This document shows, piece after piece, positions 25,049 to 34,179 of a stretch of 64,000 nt of DNA. Each line of letters starts with the position of its first letter. Position 1 is the first letter of the stretch. The position numbers and the translations under genes are program-made. Location of the stretch: contig NZ_JAOSZE010000024.1 in NCBI RefSeq assembly GCF_025630775.1, forward strand, positions 1-64,000, read 5' to 3'. This stretch comes from Actinoplanes sp. KI2 (GTDB taxonomy: Bacteria > Actinomycetota > Actinomycetes > Mycobacteriales > Micromonosporaceae). Under the pieces are notes generated by a model that had not been told where the DNA came from, did not search any database, and was given only the letters and a program-made list of their open reading frames with translations.

Positions 25049-25221
25049 CGGTCCCTCCTCACCCGGTTCGGTCGCAGCCATCATGTCATCCGCCGCGCCC
25101 GGTTCCAACGCGTTGCCACCCCACGAGCTACTCTGTGATGACTTCGACCATTACGCGGCATTTTTCGTGCTTAGTATCAGTATCTCTGATTTCCACGACG
25201 ACAGCCAGACGGGGGCGTGCC

Positions 25222-25956
25222 ATGGGATTCCGACGTTTTTGGATCGCCGCGCTGGCCGCGTCGACCGCCATGGCCGCCGGGGCCGCCGGCTCGGCACCGG
25301 CGCGGGCCTCCTCGACCCACCAGGTGGCGCCGGCGGCCTCGACCTACCAGGTGGCCTACTGGCCGATGAACGAGCCGGCCGGCGCGAGGGTCATGCGCGA
25401 CACCAGCGGGCACGGGCTCGACGGCGTCATCGGAAGCGAGGTGCGCACCGGCAACGGGTACGACTTCGGCCGGCTCGAGCCGGACACCCCGCCCGCCCAC
25501 CCGGGCCACCTGGTGACCGTCCGGGCCAACGCCGCGCTCGACCCGGGCACCCGGACCTTCGCGATCACCCTGCGGCTGCGCACCCGCTTCCACTTCGGGA
25601 ACGTCATCCAGAAGGGACAGGCGACCGTGTCCGGCGGCAGCTACAAACTGCAGATCCCGAACGGCCGCGTCCAGTGCTGGTTCCGCGGCTCGGCCGGCCA
25701 GGTGCTGGTCACCGCACCGCGGGCGATCAACGACGGGCTCTGGCACACCATCACCTGCACCCGTTACCCCGACGGCGTGGACCTGGTGATAGACGGCAGC
25801 ACGGTGGCCGCCAAGTGGGGCCCGACCGGGAACATCGCGAACTCCTGGCCGCTGTCGATCGGCGGCAAGACCGAGTGCGACCAGCGGACGGTCGGCTGCG
25901 ACTACTACGCCGGCGACCTCGGCTCGGTACGCATCGACGCGTCCGACAATTGGTAA
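25222..25956 (+). CDS. Secreted LamG/concanavalin-like domain protein
   Basis: 244 aa. A signal peptide (FRRFWIAALAAS through about residue 30) precedes a LamG-type jelly-roll domain. Markers are YWPMNEPAGARVMRDTSGHG, the MRFTITL-like strand TFAITLRLRT, and DGLWHTITCTRYPDGVDLVIDG. Such domains bind sugars or other cell-surface ligands; no catalytic residues are seen. The upstream 25110-25221 stretch is AT-rich and probably holds its promoter. Confidence 0.85.
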   Translation: MGFRRFWIAALAASTAMAAGAAGSAPARASSTHQVAPAASTYQVAYWPMNEPAGARVMRDTSGHGLDGVIGSEVRTGNGYDFGRLEPDTPPAHPGHLVTVRANAALDPGTRTFAITLRLRTRFHFGNVIQKGQATVSGGSYKLQIPNGRVQCWFRGSAGQVLVTAPRAINDGLWHTITCTRYPDGVDLVIDGSTVAAKWGPTGNIANSWPLSIGGKTECDQRTVGCDYYAGDLGSVRIDASDNW

Positions 25957-25993
25957 CCGGCAGGCCACGCTCCGCGTCGCAATCGCCGCGAGG

Positions 25994-26029
25994 TTGACAC
26001 TCGGGCCCGAGCCGGGCGAATGTTCGTCA
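25994..26029 (+). promoter_or_regulatory. Promoter of the Ser/Thr kinase gene with a central perfect palindrome
   Basis: TTGACA (25994-25999) is a consensus -35 element. A GAATGT/AATGTT hexamer at about 26018-26024 lies 5-6 nt before the ATG, as in leaderless genes. The spacer holds the perfect 12-bp palindrome CTCGGGCCCGAG (26000-26011), positioned as an operator. The 18-19 bp spacing is slightly long. Confidence 0.45.
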
Positions 26030-27526
26030 ATGACCGATGAGTGGCCGAGCGCGGGATCCCTGCTGGCAACCCGCTACCGGCTCGTCTGCCTGCTCGAGAC
26101 CGGCGGCATGGCACAGATCTGGCAGGCCGCCGACGAGCTGCTGGGCCGCCCGGTCGCGATCAAGCTGCCGACCGGGCCGCAGGTCGCCTGGCGCGAGGCG
26201 CGGATGGCCGCGAAGCTGTCCCACCCCGGCATCGCGGCCGTGCACGACTACCGCGAGGCCGTCCGGGCCGACGGCACCGTGGCGCCGTTCGTCGTGATGG
26301 AGCTGCTGGCCGGCGAGACGGTCGCCGCCCGGCTGGTCCGCGAGACGTTCAGCTGGCAGGAGGCGGCCCGGGTGGGCGCCGCGGTCGCCGACGCGCTGGC
26401 CTCGGCGCACAAGGGCGGCGTGGTGCACCGGGACATCAAGCCGGGCAACGTCATGCTCACCCCGACCGGCGTGAAGATCCTGGACTTCGGGATCAGCGCG
26501 ACGGCCGGCGAGCCGGACGACGACGACAGCGGGGCCACCTTCGGCACGCCGGCCTACGTGGCCCCGGAACGACTGGACGGGCTGCCCGCGGAGCCGGCCA
26601 CCGACGTGTACGGGCTGGGCGTGCTGCTGTTCGAGATGGTCACCGGTCAGCCGCCGTACCCGGTCGAGACGTGGGAGGAGCTCGACGAGGCGCGGGAGAA
26701 GGGCCCGGACACGCTGCCCGAGACGCTGCCCGCCGACTTCCGCGCGGTGGTCGACCGCTGCCTGGCCGAGGATCCGCTCGACCGCCCGCAGGCCGACACG
26801 ATCCGCTTCGACCTGACCGCGCTGTGGCTGGCCGATCAGCCGCCGGTCGACGAGCCCTCCGCCGACACCGACCAGCCGGTCATCGAGGAGCCGCTCGCGT
26901 ACGGGATGGTTGCGGACCCGCCGATCGCCCCGACGATCGAGCGGCCCCGGGTGGCCGAGGTGGTCTGGCCGTCCCCACCGGACGGTTACGCCGCCGGCCG
27001 GGTGCCGGTCGCCACCCTGCCAAGAGCCCCGGAGCAGCCACCCAGGCGCCGGCTGGCCCTGGCCCTGGCGCTGCTGGCCCTGCTGGTCACCGCGGGCGGC
27101 ATCTACGTGGTGATCAACCGGCCGAAGGAGCAGGCCGGCGCCACCCCGCCGGCGCCGACCAACCAGGCGACGCTGTTCTCCTCGGTCGCACCGACCACCG
27201 CCGCCACCACGACGACGCCGAGCCCGCTGCCGACGTCCCCGAAGCCGCCACCCTCCCCGAAGCTGAGCTTCGACGACGCGCTGAGCCGGCTGCGCACCGC
27301 GGTCGAGGACGGCGCCAGCGGCGGCCAGATCCGCCGCGACGTGGCCACCGACCTGCTCAACCTGATCCGCCCGCTGCAGAACGCCGACGGCAAGGACGTC
27401 GACGCACAGCTCGCCGCCCTGCGCCGGAAGATCGCCGACCGCGCCGGGGAGGGCAGCCTGAGCGCCGCCGGCGCCGCGATCCTCCGGGCCCGGCTGACCG
27501 ATCTGGATCGCGCCGCCCAGATGTGA
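26030..27526 (+). CDS. Membrane-anchored Ser/Thr protein kinase (PknB-like, non-PASTA extracellular domain)
   Basis: 498 aa. The cytoplasmic kinase domain (about residues 15-275) has the Gly loop ETGGMAQIW, Lys45 in VAIKLP, HRD at 133-135 (VVHRDIKPGN), DFG at 152-154 and the APE motif in VAPERLDG, so it should be active. A Pro-rich juxtamembrane segment leads to one TM helix (about 343-362). Outside is a Thr/Pro-rich stalk and a helical 85-residue domain instead of PASTA repeats, somewhat like FIVAR helices. The ligand is unknown. No phosphatase gene is adjacent. Confidence 0.92.
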   Translation: MTDEWPSAGSLLATRYRLVCLLETGGMAQIWQAADELLGRPVAIKLPTGPQVAWREARMAAKLSHPGIAAVHDYREAVRADGTVAPFVVMELLAGETVAARLVRETFSWQEAARVGAAVADALASAHKGGVVHRDIKPGNVMLTPTGVKILDFGISATAGEPDDDDSGATFGTPAYVAPERLDGLPAEPATDVYGLGVLLFEMVTGQPPYPVETWEELDEAREKGPDTLPETLPADFRAVVDRCLAEDPLDRPQADTIRFDLTALWLADQPPVDEPSADTDQPVIEEPLAYGMVADPPIAPTIERPRVAEVVWPSPPDGYAAGRVPVATLPRAPEQPPRRRLALALALLALLVTAGGIYVVINRPKEQAGATPPAPTNQATLFSSVAPTTAATTTTPSPLPTSPKPPPSPKLSFDDALSRLRTAVEDGASGGQIRRDVATDLLNLIRPLQNADGKDVDAQLAALRRKIADRAGEGSLSAAGAAILRARLTDLDRAAQM

Positions 27527-27577
27527 GCGGCGGCACGGTCACCCCGGTGCGGGTCGTCGGCGACGCCAGTTTGCGGA

Positions 27578-28402
27578 TCACCATCCGCCGTTGAGGAACG
27601 CGGCGAACGCCGGAGCCGGGTCCGCCGCGGTGGTCGCGTTCGCCGCCGCCACCGCCAGCACGGCAAACAAGGACAGCGCCGCGACGACGCCGAACCCGGC
27701 CCAGACGCCCCGCTCGGCCGACCGCGCGTGCGCGAACCTGCGCCAGCACGTCACCGCCAGGGCGGCGAGGACGACCGCCGCGACCCCGGCGATCACCACC
27801 ATCGCGACGTGGTAACGCGCGAAGTCGTCGGTCATCGTCTGGAGGGCCGGAGGCATCGAACCCGCCACGCCCGACGCGTCGGCCGCCCGGACCTGATCGA
27901 GGGTGCCGGCGAACTCGGTGCCGGCCGCGTGGTCCACCAGCAGCGGCATGAGCGAGGCGAACGGCGCCACGGCTCCCTGCGCGTTGGCCATCACCACGGC
28001 CGAGGAGAACAGCGCGAGCACGGCCGCCAGACCGCTCGCCGCCGCGAGCCCGGCCCGGCGCGCCCGTCCCCGGCCGCCGGACTGCCGGAACGCCCGCCAG
28101 AGCAGGACGCCGAGCAGCACGAACGCGATCAGCAGAAGCGACGCGATCACGCCCTTCGCGACGTGGTAGCGGGACCAGTAGTCGGCGAGCCGCTGCAGGT
28201 CCGGCGACAACGTCCGGTCGCCGGACCCCCAGTAGTCGGCGAACGACCGGCGGAGCGCCGCGGCGAGTTGCGGTTCGCCGGCGAAGCGGCCGGTGGAACC
28301 GTCCGACGCGAGCCACCCGGGCGCGATCACGAAGGCGGCGGAGAGCCCCACCACCGCGACGACAAGGGCAAGCACGGCGCGACCGGTCCTCATCGCCGGC
28401 AC
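27578..28402 (-). CDS. Hypothetical multi-pass membrane protein
   Basis: 274 aa, not recognised. About five hydrophobic helices are seen: near residues 7-27, 82-105, 118-140, 200-225 and 235-258. Two extracytoplasmic loops share a related pattern (RLADYWSRYHVAKGVI and MTDDFARYHVAMVVI), suggesting an internal duplication of a loop plus TM unit. The GTG at 28402 or the ATG at 28393 could be the start. It is convergent with the kinase gene. Confidence 0.8.
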   Translation of the reverse strand: MPAMRTGRAVLALVVAVVGLSAAFVIAPGWLASDGSTGRFAGEPQLAAALRRSFADYWGSGDRTLSPDLQRLADYWSRYHVAKGVIASLLLIAFVLLGVLLWRAFRQSGGRGRARRAGLAAASGLAAVLALFSSAVVMANAQGAVAPFASLMPLLVDHAAGTEFAGTLDQVRAADASGVAGSMPPALQTMTDDFARYHVAMVVIAGVAAVVLAALAVTCWRRFAHARSAERGVWAGFGVVAALSLFAVLAVAAANATTAADPAPAFAAFLNGGW

Positions 28403-28430
28403 GGTAACAAGCGCACGCTCGGGGCAGACC

Positions 28431-29441
28431 CTAGGTTGACGCGCGGATCACCAGGCGGGTCGGGAGCACCACCTCGGCGTCACCCTCGTCGTCGCCGTCC
28501 AGCTTGGCCAGCAGGAGGCGGACCATCTCCCGGCCCATCTCGGCGATCGGCTGGTCGACGCTGGTCAGCGGGGGCTCGGTGTGGTGGGCGATGACCGAGT
28601 CGTCGAAGCCGATCAGGGCCACGTCCTCGGGGACCCGGCGGCCGTACTGGCGCAGCACGCGCAGGGCGCCCGCGGCCATCGTGTCGGAGGCCGCGAACAC
28701 GCCGTCGACCTCGGGGTACTGCTCCAGCAGCCGGTACATCGCCGCGGCGCCGCTCTCCTGGCTGAAGTCGCCGAACGCCACCGGTCCGTCGCCGACGACG
28801 TCGCGGTAGCCGTCGAGGCGGGCGATACCGGCGGCCATGTCCAGCGGGCCGGTGATGGCCGCGATGCAGCGGCGGCCCTGGGCCCGCAGGTACGCGACCG
28901 CGTCCCGGGCGCCGGCCCGGTTGTCGGCGTCGACGAAGGTCCCTCTCTCGGCGTACATCGGGCGGCCCACCCGGACCGTCGCCACCCCTCGCTCCTCGAG
29001 CAGGTGCGGCAGCGGGTCGTCGCCGTGCAGCGACAGCAGCAGGGCGCCGTCGACGTGCTGACGGGTCAGGTAGCCCTCGAGCCGGCGGCGCTCCTCGGGG
29101 GCCTGGGCGATCATCAGGACCATCTGCAGGTTGCGCGCGACCAGGACCGACGAGACCGCCTGGACGATGCGGCCGAAGAACGGCTCGGCGAAGAACCGCT
29201 CGCCGGACTCGAAGACCACCAGGGCCACCGAGTCGGTGCGCTGGGTGACCAGGGTGCGGGCCGCGCGGTTCGGGACGTACCCGAGCTCGGCGATGGCGTC
29301 CTCGACCGCCTGCTTGGCGCGGGCGCTGACCTGCTGCGATCCGTTCACCACCCGGGACACCGTGCCACGACCGACGCCGGCTCGCAGCGCGACCTCTTCC
29401 AGGGTCGGCCGGCCGCTGGCCCGGCTCCGCTCCGCCGTCAT
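28431..29441 (-). CDS. cebR: LacI-family repressor, CebR-like
   Basis: 336 aa. The N-terminal LacI HTH reads TLEEVALRAGVGRGTVSRVV, and the hinge is YVPNRAARTL. A periplasmic-binding-protein-like sensor domain follows, ending SVDQPIAEMGREM. The ATG at 29441 has GGAGG about 8 nt upstream. It is divergent from a beta-glucosidase and a cellulase gene, with a perfect CebR box between them, so control of cellulose/cello-oligosaccharide use is well supported. In Streptomyces, CebR is released by cellobiose or cellotriose. No CebEFG importer is in the window. The symbol is by analogy. Confidence 0.88.
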   Translation of the reverse strand: MTAERSRASGRPTLEEVALRAGVGRGTVSRVVNGSQQVSARAKQAVEDAIAELGYVPNRAARTLVTQRTDSVALVVFESGERFFAEPFFGRIVQAVSSVLVARNLQMVLMIAQAPEERRRLEGYLTRQHVDGALLLSLHGDDPLPHLLEERGVATVRVGRPMYAERGTFVDADNRAGARDAVAYLRAQGRRCIAAITGPLDMAAGIARLDGYRDVVGDGPVAFGDFSQESGAAAMYRLLEQYPEVDGVFAASDTMAAGALRVLRQYGRRVPEDVALIGFDDSVIAHHTEPPLTSVDQPIAEMGREMVRLLLAKLDGDDEGDAEVVLPTRLVIRAST

Positions 29442-29608
29442 CCTTGGCACCTCCTCCACGCGACTCCGACTGGAGTCGCGCCCGACACAAAGTACCTGCC
29501 TCGCGCAGCGCACAACATGATCAGGCTGTCTCCTTCGCCCTGCCCGACACGGTAAGTCTTCGGGCCGCCGGCGCGCTGATCCACGCGGGCACCGTAGCAA
29601 GCATTGAG

Positions 29609-29624
29609 ATGGGAGCGCTCCCAT
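29609..29624. promoter_or_regulatory. CebR-type operator, perfect 16-bp palindrome
   Basis: ATGGGAGCGCTCCCAT contains the known CebR consensus TGGGAGCGCTCCCA. It lies 44 bp before the beta-glucosidase start and 167 bp before the repressor start, so it can govern both directions. Confidence 0.92.
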
Positions 29625-29667
29625 GACACGATGATGTCATTCGATCGACACACTTGTGGAGACCAGC

Positions 29668-31773
29668 ATGCGAGTCCACCGGCGGTTCGCCACCGCGATC
29701 GCGGTTCTGGGCCTCGTCATGCTCACCGGGGCCTGCGACACCAGCGCCGAGCCGCCACGGACCACGGTCGACGATCTGCTGAGCCGCATGTCGCTCGACG
29801 ACAAGGTCGGGCAGATGATCCAGGCCGAGCGGGCCGCCGTCACCCCCGACGAGGTCCGCGAGTACCGGCTGGGCTCGGTGCTCTCCGGCGGTGGCTCGGC
29901 CCCGCCGGACAACTCCCCCACCGGCTGGGCCGACATGATCGACGCCTACCAGCGGGGCGCACTACAGACATCGCTGAAAATCCCGATCCTGTACGGGATC
30001 GACGCGGTCCACGGCGACAACAACGTCTACGGCTCGACGATCTTCCCGCACAACGTCGGCCTGGGCGCCACCCGCGACCCGGGCCTGGTCGAGCGGATCG
30101 GCACGGCCACCGCCGAGGAGGTCACCGGCGCCGGGCCGAACTGGACCTTCGCGCCGTGCCTGTGCGTGGCCCGGGACGGCCGCTGGGGCCGCACGTACGA
30201 GTCGTTCGGCGAGAACCCGGAGATCGCCGCGCAGATGACCACGATCGTCGACGGCCTGCAGACCGGCCCCGCGAAGATCCTGGCCACCGCCAAGCACTAC
30301 CTCGGCGACGGCGGCACCACCGGCGGCGAGGACCAGGGCGACACCGCGCTGACCGAGGCCGACCTGCGGGCGATCCACCTGCCGCCGTTCAAGGCCGCCG
30401 TCGACCGGGGCGTGGGCGCCGTGATGATCTCGTTCAGCAGCTGGAACGGCGTCAAGATGACCGGGAACAGATACCTGATCACCGACGTGCTCAAGGGCGA
30501 GCTGGCATTCACCGGGATCGTCGTCTCCGACTGGGCGGCGATCGACCAGCTGGACGGGCATCCCGGCTTCACCGAGGACGAGGTGGTCACCGCGGTCAAT
30601 GCCGGGCTCGACATGCTGATGGTCCCGGAGAACTGGCGGACGTTCCTGGGCTACCTGCGCGACGCGGCGGAGACCGGCCGGATCCCGATGTCCCGGATCG
30701 ACGACGCGGTGCGCCGCATCCTGACCAAGAAGATCGAGCTCGGCCTCTTCGAGCACCCGTTCGCCAACCGGGCGTACGCCGGCACGATCGGCAGCGCCGC
30801 GCACCGCGACCTGGCCCGGCAGGCGGTCCGCGAGTCGCAGGTGCTGCTCAGGAACGACGACGACGTGCTGCCGCTGGCCAAGTCCGGCGGGAAGATCTTC
30901 GTGGCCGGCAAGAACGCGGACGACATCGGCAACCAGTCCGGCGGCTGGACGCTGACCTGGCAGGGCGCGTCCGGCGACACCGTGCCGGGCACCACCATCC
31001 TGCAGGGCATCCGGGACGTCGCCGGGCCGGGCACGACCATCACGTACGACCGGGACGGCGCCGGCGTGGACGGGACGTACCGGGCGGCGATCGCGGTGCT
31101 GGGCGAGACCCCGTACGCGGAGGGCCAGGGTGACCGCCCCGGCGGCCTCCCGCTCGACGCCGACGACCGGCGGGTCCTCGCCCGGCTGACGGCGGCCGGC
31201 GTCCCGATCGTGGTGGTGCTCGTCTCCGGCCGCCCGCTCGACATCGCCGGCCAGGTGAGCGGCTGGTCGGCGCTGGTCGAGGCGTGGCTGCCGGGCAGCG
31301 AGGGCGGCGGCGTGGCGGACGTGCTGTTCGGCGACTACGCACCGACCGGCCGGCTGCCGATGACCTGGCCGCGCTCGTCCGCCCAGGAGCCGATCAACCA
31401 GGGCGACGGAAAGACCGGGCTTTACGCGTACGGCTATGGGCTGAGCTATCCGGACCGCCCGGCCGACAGCGCGGCACCCAGCCGGCCCGGCACCCCGGTC
31501 GCGACCGCCGGGAAGCTCCGCTGGATGGCGGCGACCGACGACGCGGCCGGTAGCGGCGTCGACGGCTACGACGTGCTGCGCGACGGCGCCCTGATCGGCA
31601 CCACGACCGCGACCGACTACCCGCTCGGGACGCTCACCCCGGGCGTGCACGACTTCACGGTCGTGGCCCGCGACAAGGCCGGCAACCGGTCGGCCCCCTC
31701 GACCCCGCTGGAGATCACCGTCCCGATTCCCGGCGGTTGCAAGACGCGTCCCGGCCCCTGCGTCGCGACGTGA
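29668..31773 (+). CDS. GH3 beta-glucosidase, lipoprotein
   Basis: 701 aa. A signal peptide with lipobox LTGAC (lipidated Cys at about 23) anchors it outside the membrane. The GH3 N-terminal barrel includes ILYGIDAVHGDNNVYG and AKHYLGDG, with the nucleophile Asp (about 288) in GIVVSDWAAID. The C-terminal GH3 domain contains LLRNDDDVLPLAKSG and EAWLPGSEGGGVADVLFG. About 90 more residues resemble a fibronectin-III/Ig-like module (DGYDVLRDGALIGTT). It should release glucose from cello-oligosaccharides. The ATG at 29668 has GGAG 7 nt upstream; a GTG at 29656 is in frame. Confidence 0.93.
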   Translation: MRVHRRFATAIAVLGLVMLTGACDTSAEPPRTTVDDLLSRMSLDDKVGQMIQAERAAVTPDEVREYRLGSVLSGGGSAPPDNSPTGWADMIDAYQRGALQTSLKIPILYGIDAVHGDNNVYGSTIFPHNVGLGATRDPGLVERIGTATAEEVTGAGPNWTFAPCLCVARDGRWGRTYESFGENPEIAAQMTTIVDGLQTGPAKILATAKHYLGDGGTTGGEDQGDTALTEADLRAIHLPPFKAAVDRGVGAVMISFSSWNGVKMTGNRYLITDVLKGELAFTGIVVSDWAAIDQLDGHPGFTEDEVVTAVNAGLDMLMVPENWRTFLGYLRDAAETGRIPMSRIDDAVRRILTKKIELGLFEHPFANRAYAGTIGSAAHRDLARQAVRESQVLLRNDDDVLPLAKSGGKIFVAGKNADDIGNQSGGWTLTWQGASGDTVPGTTILQGIRDVAGPGTTITYDRDGAGVDGTYRAAIAVLGETPYAEGQGDRPGGLPLDADDRRVLARLTAAGVPIVVVLVSGRPLDIAGQVSGWSALVEAWLPGSEGGGVADVLFGDYAPTGRLPMTWPRSSAQEPINQGDGKTGLYAYGYGLSYPDRPADSAAPSRPGTPVATAGKLRWMAATDDAAGSGVDGYDVLRDGALIGTTTATDYPLGTLTPGVHDFTVVARDKAGNRSAPSTPLEITVPIPGGCKTRPGPCVAT

Positions 31774-31807
31774 CCACTCCCCTCTCCCCCCAGCGTAGGA
31801 GCACCCC

Positions 31808-33403
31808 ATGTTCCGACGAGTCGCGCTAGCGACCGCCGCAGCCGGCGCCCTGGTCGCCGGCCTCCTGGCGGCGCTGCCCGCCGCCTCCGCCGCCACCGGC
31901 GGAACCGGCACCGGCTACCTGCACACCAGCGGTAACAAGATCCTCGACAGCACCGGAGCGACGGTGCGGCTGACCGGCCTCAACTGGTTCGGCATGGAGA
32001 CCGACAACAAGACCTTCCACGGGCTGTGGGCCAGCAACCCGTGGCGCAGCCAACTCGACACGATGGCCTCGCTCGGCTACAACACGCTGCGGATCCCGTT
32101 CTCCGACGACGCGCTCAAGTCCGACGCGGTCGCCACCAGCATCAACACCTACACCAACCCGGACCTGGTCGGCCTGTCCCCGCTGCAGATCCTGGACAAG
32201 GTCATCGGGTACGCCGGGACCAAGGGCATGCGGGTCATCCTCGACCGGCACCGTCCGACGGCCGCCGGGCAGACCGCGCTCTGGTACACCTCGGCCGTCT
32301 CCGAGACCACCTGGATCAACGACTGGAAGGCGCTCGCCCAGCGGTACGCCGGAAACACCACGGTGATCGGCGCGGACCTGCACAACGAGCCGCACGCCGA
32401 GGGCACCAAGCCGAACTCGACCGGCGCCTGCTGGGGCTGCGGCGACCAGGCCCGCGACTGGCGGCTGGCGGCCGAGCGGGCCGGCAACGCGATCCTCGGC
32501 GTCCAGCCCAACTGGCTGATCTTCGTGGAGGGCGTGTCCTGCCCGAGCGGCGGCCTCAACAACACCTACGACAACGACACCAGCAACGACGAGGACTGCG
32601 GCTGGTGGGGTGGCAACCTCTCGCAGGCGGGCACCTATCCGGTACGCCTGAACGTGGCCAACCGGCTGGTGTACTCGCCGCACGAGTACGCGACGTCGGT
32701 CTACCACCAGACCTGGTTCGACGACCCGACCTACCCGGCGAACATGCCGGCGATCTGGGACCACTACTGGGGCTACCTGTACAAGCAGAACATCGCGCCG
32801 ATCATGATGGGCGAGTTCGGCACCACCCTGGCCAGCAACATCGACAAGGTGTGGCTGCAGAACCTGCTCGCCTACACCGGGACGGGTGTGACCGGGATGT
32901 CGTTCACGTACTGGGCGTGGAACCCGAACTCGGGTGACACCGGCGGCATCGCGAACGACGACTGGACCACGATCAACCAGGCCAAGCAGGCGATCATCAG
33001 CCCGTACCTGATCCCGCCGGTCGGCTCGACGAGCACCACCTCGCCGACGCCGTCGACGTCCGGGTCGACCTCGCCGTCCACACCGCCCGCGACCGGGGCC
33101 TGCACGGCGACGTACAAGCAGGACAACGCCTGGCAGGGCGGCTTCCAGGGCTCGCTCACGGTGAAGAACACCGGCACCGGGACGCTCAACCCGTGGACGG
33201 CGACCTGGACCTGGCCGTCCGGCGTGACGCTGGTGAACGGCTGGAACGCGACGGTCACCCAGAGCGGGACCACGGTGACCGCGGCCGCGCCGTCCTATGC
33301 CGCGTCGCTGGCGGCGGGCGCGTCGGTGACCATCGGCTTCACGGCCAACGGGACGGCGAGCGCGCCGGCCTCGGCGAAGCTGAACGGCGCCACCTGCTCC
33401 TAG
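31808..33403 (+). CDS. Secreted GH5 cellulase with C-terminal CBM2
   Basis: 531 aa. A Sec signal peptide (about residues 1-29, ending SAASA) leads to a GH5 catalytic barrel with acid/base Glu in ADLHNEPH and nucleophile Glu in MMGEFGTT. A Ser/Thr/Pro linker (about 400-430) joins a family 2 carbohydrate-binding module with aromatic residues WQGGFQG, NPWTATWTW and NGWNATV. AGGAG lies 6 nt before the ATG. It lies 34 bp after the beta-glucosidase gene and probably shares its CebR-controlled transcript. Together they take cellulose to glucose. Confidence 0.95.
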   Translation: MFRRVALATAAAGALVAGLLAALPAASAATGGTGTGYLHTSGNKILDSTGATVRLTGLNWFGMETDNKTFHGLWASNPWRSQLDTMASLGYNTLRIPFSDDALKSDAVATSINTYTNPDLVGLSPLQILDKVIGYAGTKGMRVILDRHRPTAAGQTALWYTSAVSETTWINDWKALAQRYAGNTTVIGADLHNEPHAEGTKPNSTGACWGCGDQARDWRLAAERAGNAILGVQPNWLIFVEGVSCPSGGLNNTYDNDTSNDEDCGWWGGNLSQAGTYPVRLNVANRLVYSPHEYATSVYHQTWFDDPTYPANMPAIWDHYWGYLYKQNIAPIMMGEFGTTLASNIDKVWLQNLLAYTGTGVTGMSFTYWAWNPNSGDTGGIANDDWTTINQAKQAIISPYLIPPVGSTSTTSPTPSTSGSTSPSTPPATGACTATYKQDNAWQGGFQGSLTVKNTGTGTLNPWTATWTWPSGVTLVNGWNATVTQSGTTVTAAAPSYAASLAAGASVTIGFTANGTASAPASAKLNGATCS

Positions 33404-33421
33404 GAGCCGGAGGCATGGACC

Positions 33422-33456
33422 GAGCGGTGCGGGCCTCCGGGCGGCCCGCACCGCTC
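33422..33456. terminator. Strong stem-loop between convergent genes
   Basis: A 14-bp perfect stem, GAGCGGTGCGGGCC (33422-33435) with GGCCCGCACCGCTC (33443-33456), closes a 7-nt loop. There is no T-tract, but such stems commonly end transcription in actinomycetes. It can serve both the cellulase gene and the convergent secreted-protein gene. Confidence 0.7.
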
Positions 33457-33476
33457 ACCCCTTCCCAGGGTCTTTG

Positions 33477-34055
33477 TCAGGCCGTCGGCGTCAGCGTCGG
33501 CGTCGCGGTGGGGTCGTCCGTCGGGCCGTCCGTCGGGTCGTCCGTGGGACCGTCCGTCGGGTCGTCGGTGGGCTCGTCGGTGGGCTCGTCCGTCGGGGTC
33601 GGCGAGGCGGTCGGCGTCGGGGTCGGCTTGACCCCGGACTTCTTGCCCCGGGCCTCGATCCGGGCGGCCGTGAAACCCTCGTCGCTGGCGGTGCCGGTCA
33701 CCGTGATGCCGTAACCCACGCCGATGTCGGCGAGGGTCTTGCCGGCGCCGTTGACCACGATCCGGGCGGTCGAGGGCACGGTGATCGTCACCGTGCTGCG
33801 GCGGACATTCTTGGTCCCGCCCTTGACCTTGACCGTCACGGTGCCGGCCGTGGCGTCGACCGCGGTGACCGTGCCGGCAGCGATGAACTTGACCGCCTTG
33901 GGGGGCTTCTTCGTCTTCTTCGGCTTGTGTTCGGAATGGTGGCCCTGGGACGGCGCGGCGTGGGACTTGGACTCGGCCATCGCCGCGCCCGACCCCAGGG
34001 GGACGACTACGGCGGCGACCAGCAGAGCAGACACAGCGATCCGGCGAATTCGCAC
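33477..34055 (-). CDS. Secreted basic protein with acidic Pro/Thr/Asp repeat tail
   Basis: 192 aa. A signal peptide (MRIRRIAVSALLVAA..., cleaved near AMA) precedes a Lys-rich segment, then a beta domain. VKFIAAGTVTAVDATAGTVTV resembles DUF5666-type strands. The tail is a low-complexity run of TDEPTDDP and TDGPTDDP units. The GTG at 34055 is preferred because GGAG lies 7 nt upstream; a TTG two codons earlier would be too close. The function is unknown; a cell-envelope or matrix protein is possible. Confidence 0.78.
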   Translation of the reverse strand: MRIRRIAVSALLVAAVVVPLGSGAAMAESKSHAAPSQGHHSEHKPKKTKKPPKAVKFIAAGTVTAVDATAGTVTVKVKGGTKNVRRSTVTITVPSTARIVVNGAGKTLADIGVGYGITVTGTASDEGFTAARIEARGKKSGVKPTPTPTASPTPTDEPTDEPTDDPTDGPTDDPTDGPTDDPTATPTLTPTA

Positions 34056-34179
34056 GAACAAACTCCTTGTTCCGAGGGAAAGTCGATCGTCACGTCGCCC
34101 GGGTGCGAACCGGTTGCCGCCCGCCTAGCGGCCCGGTTGCGGATCGCTCGGCACGGCCGGGCGAGCGCATCATGGAGCG

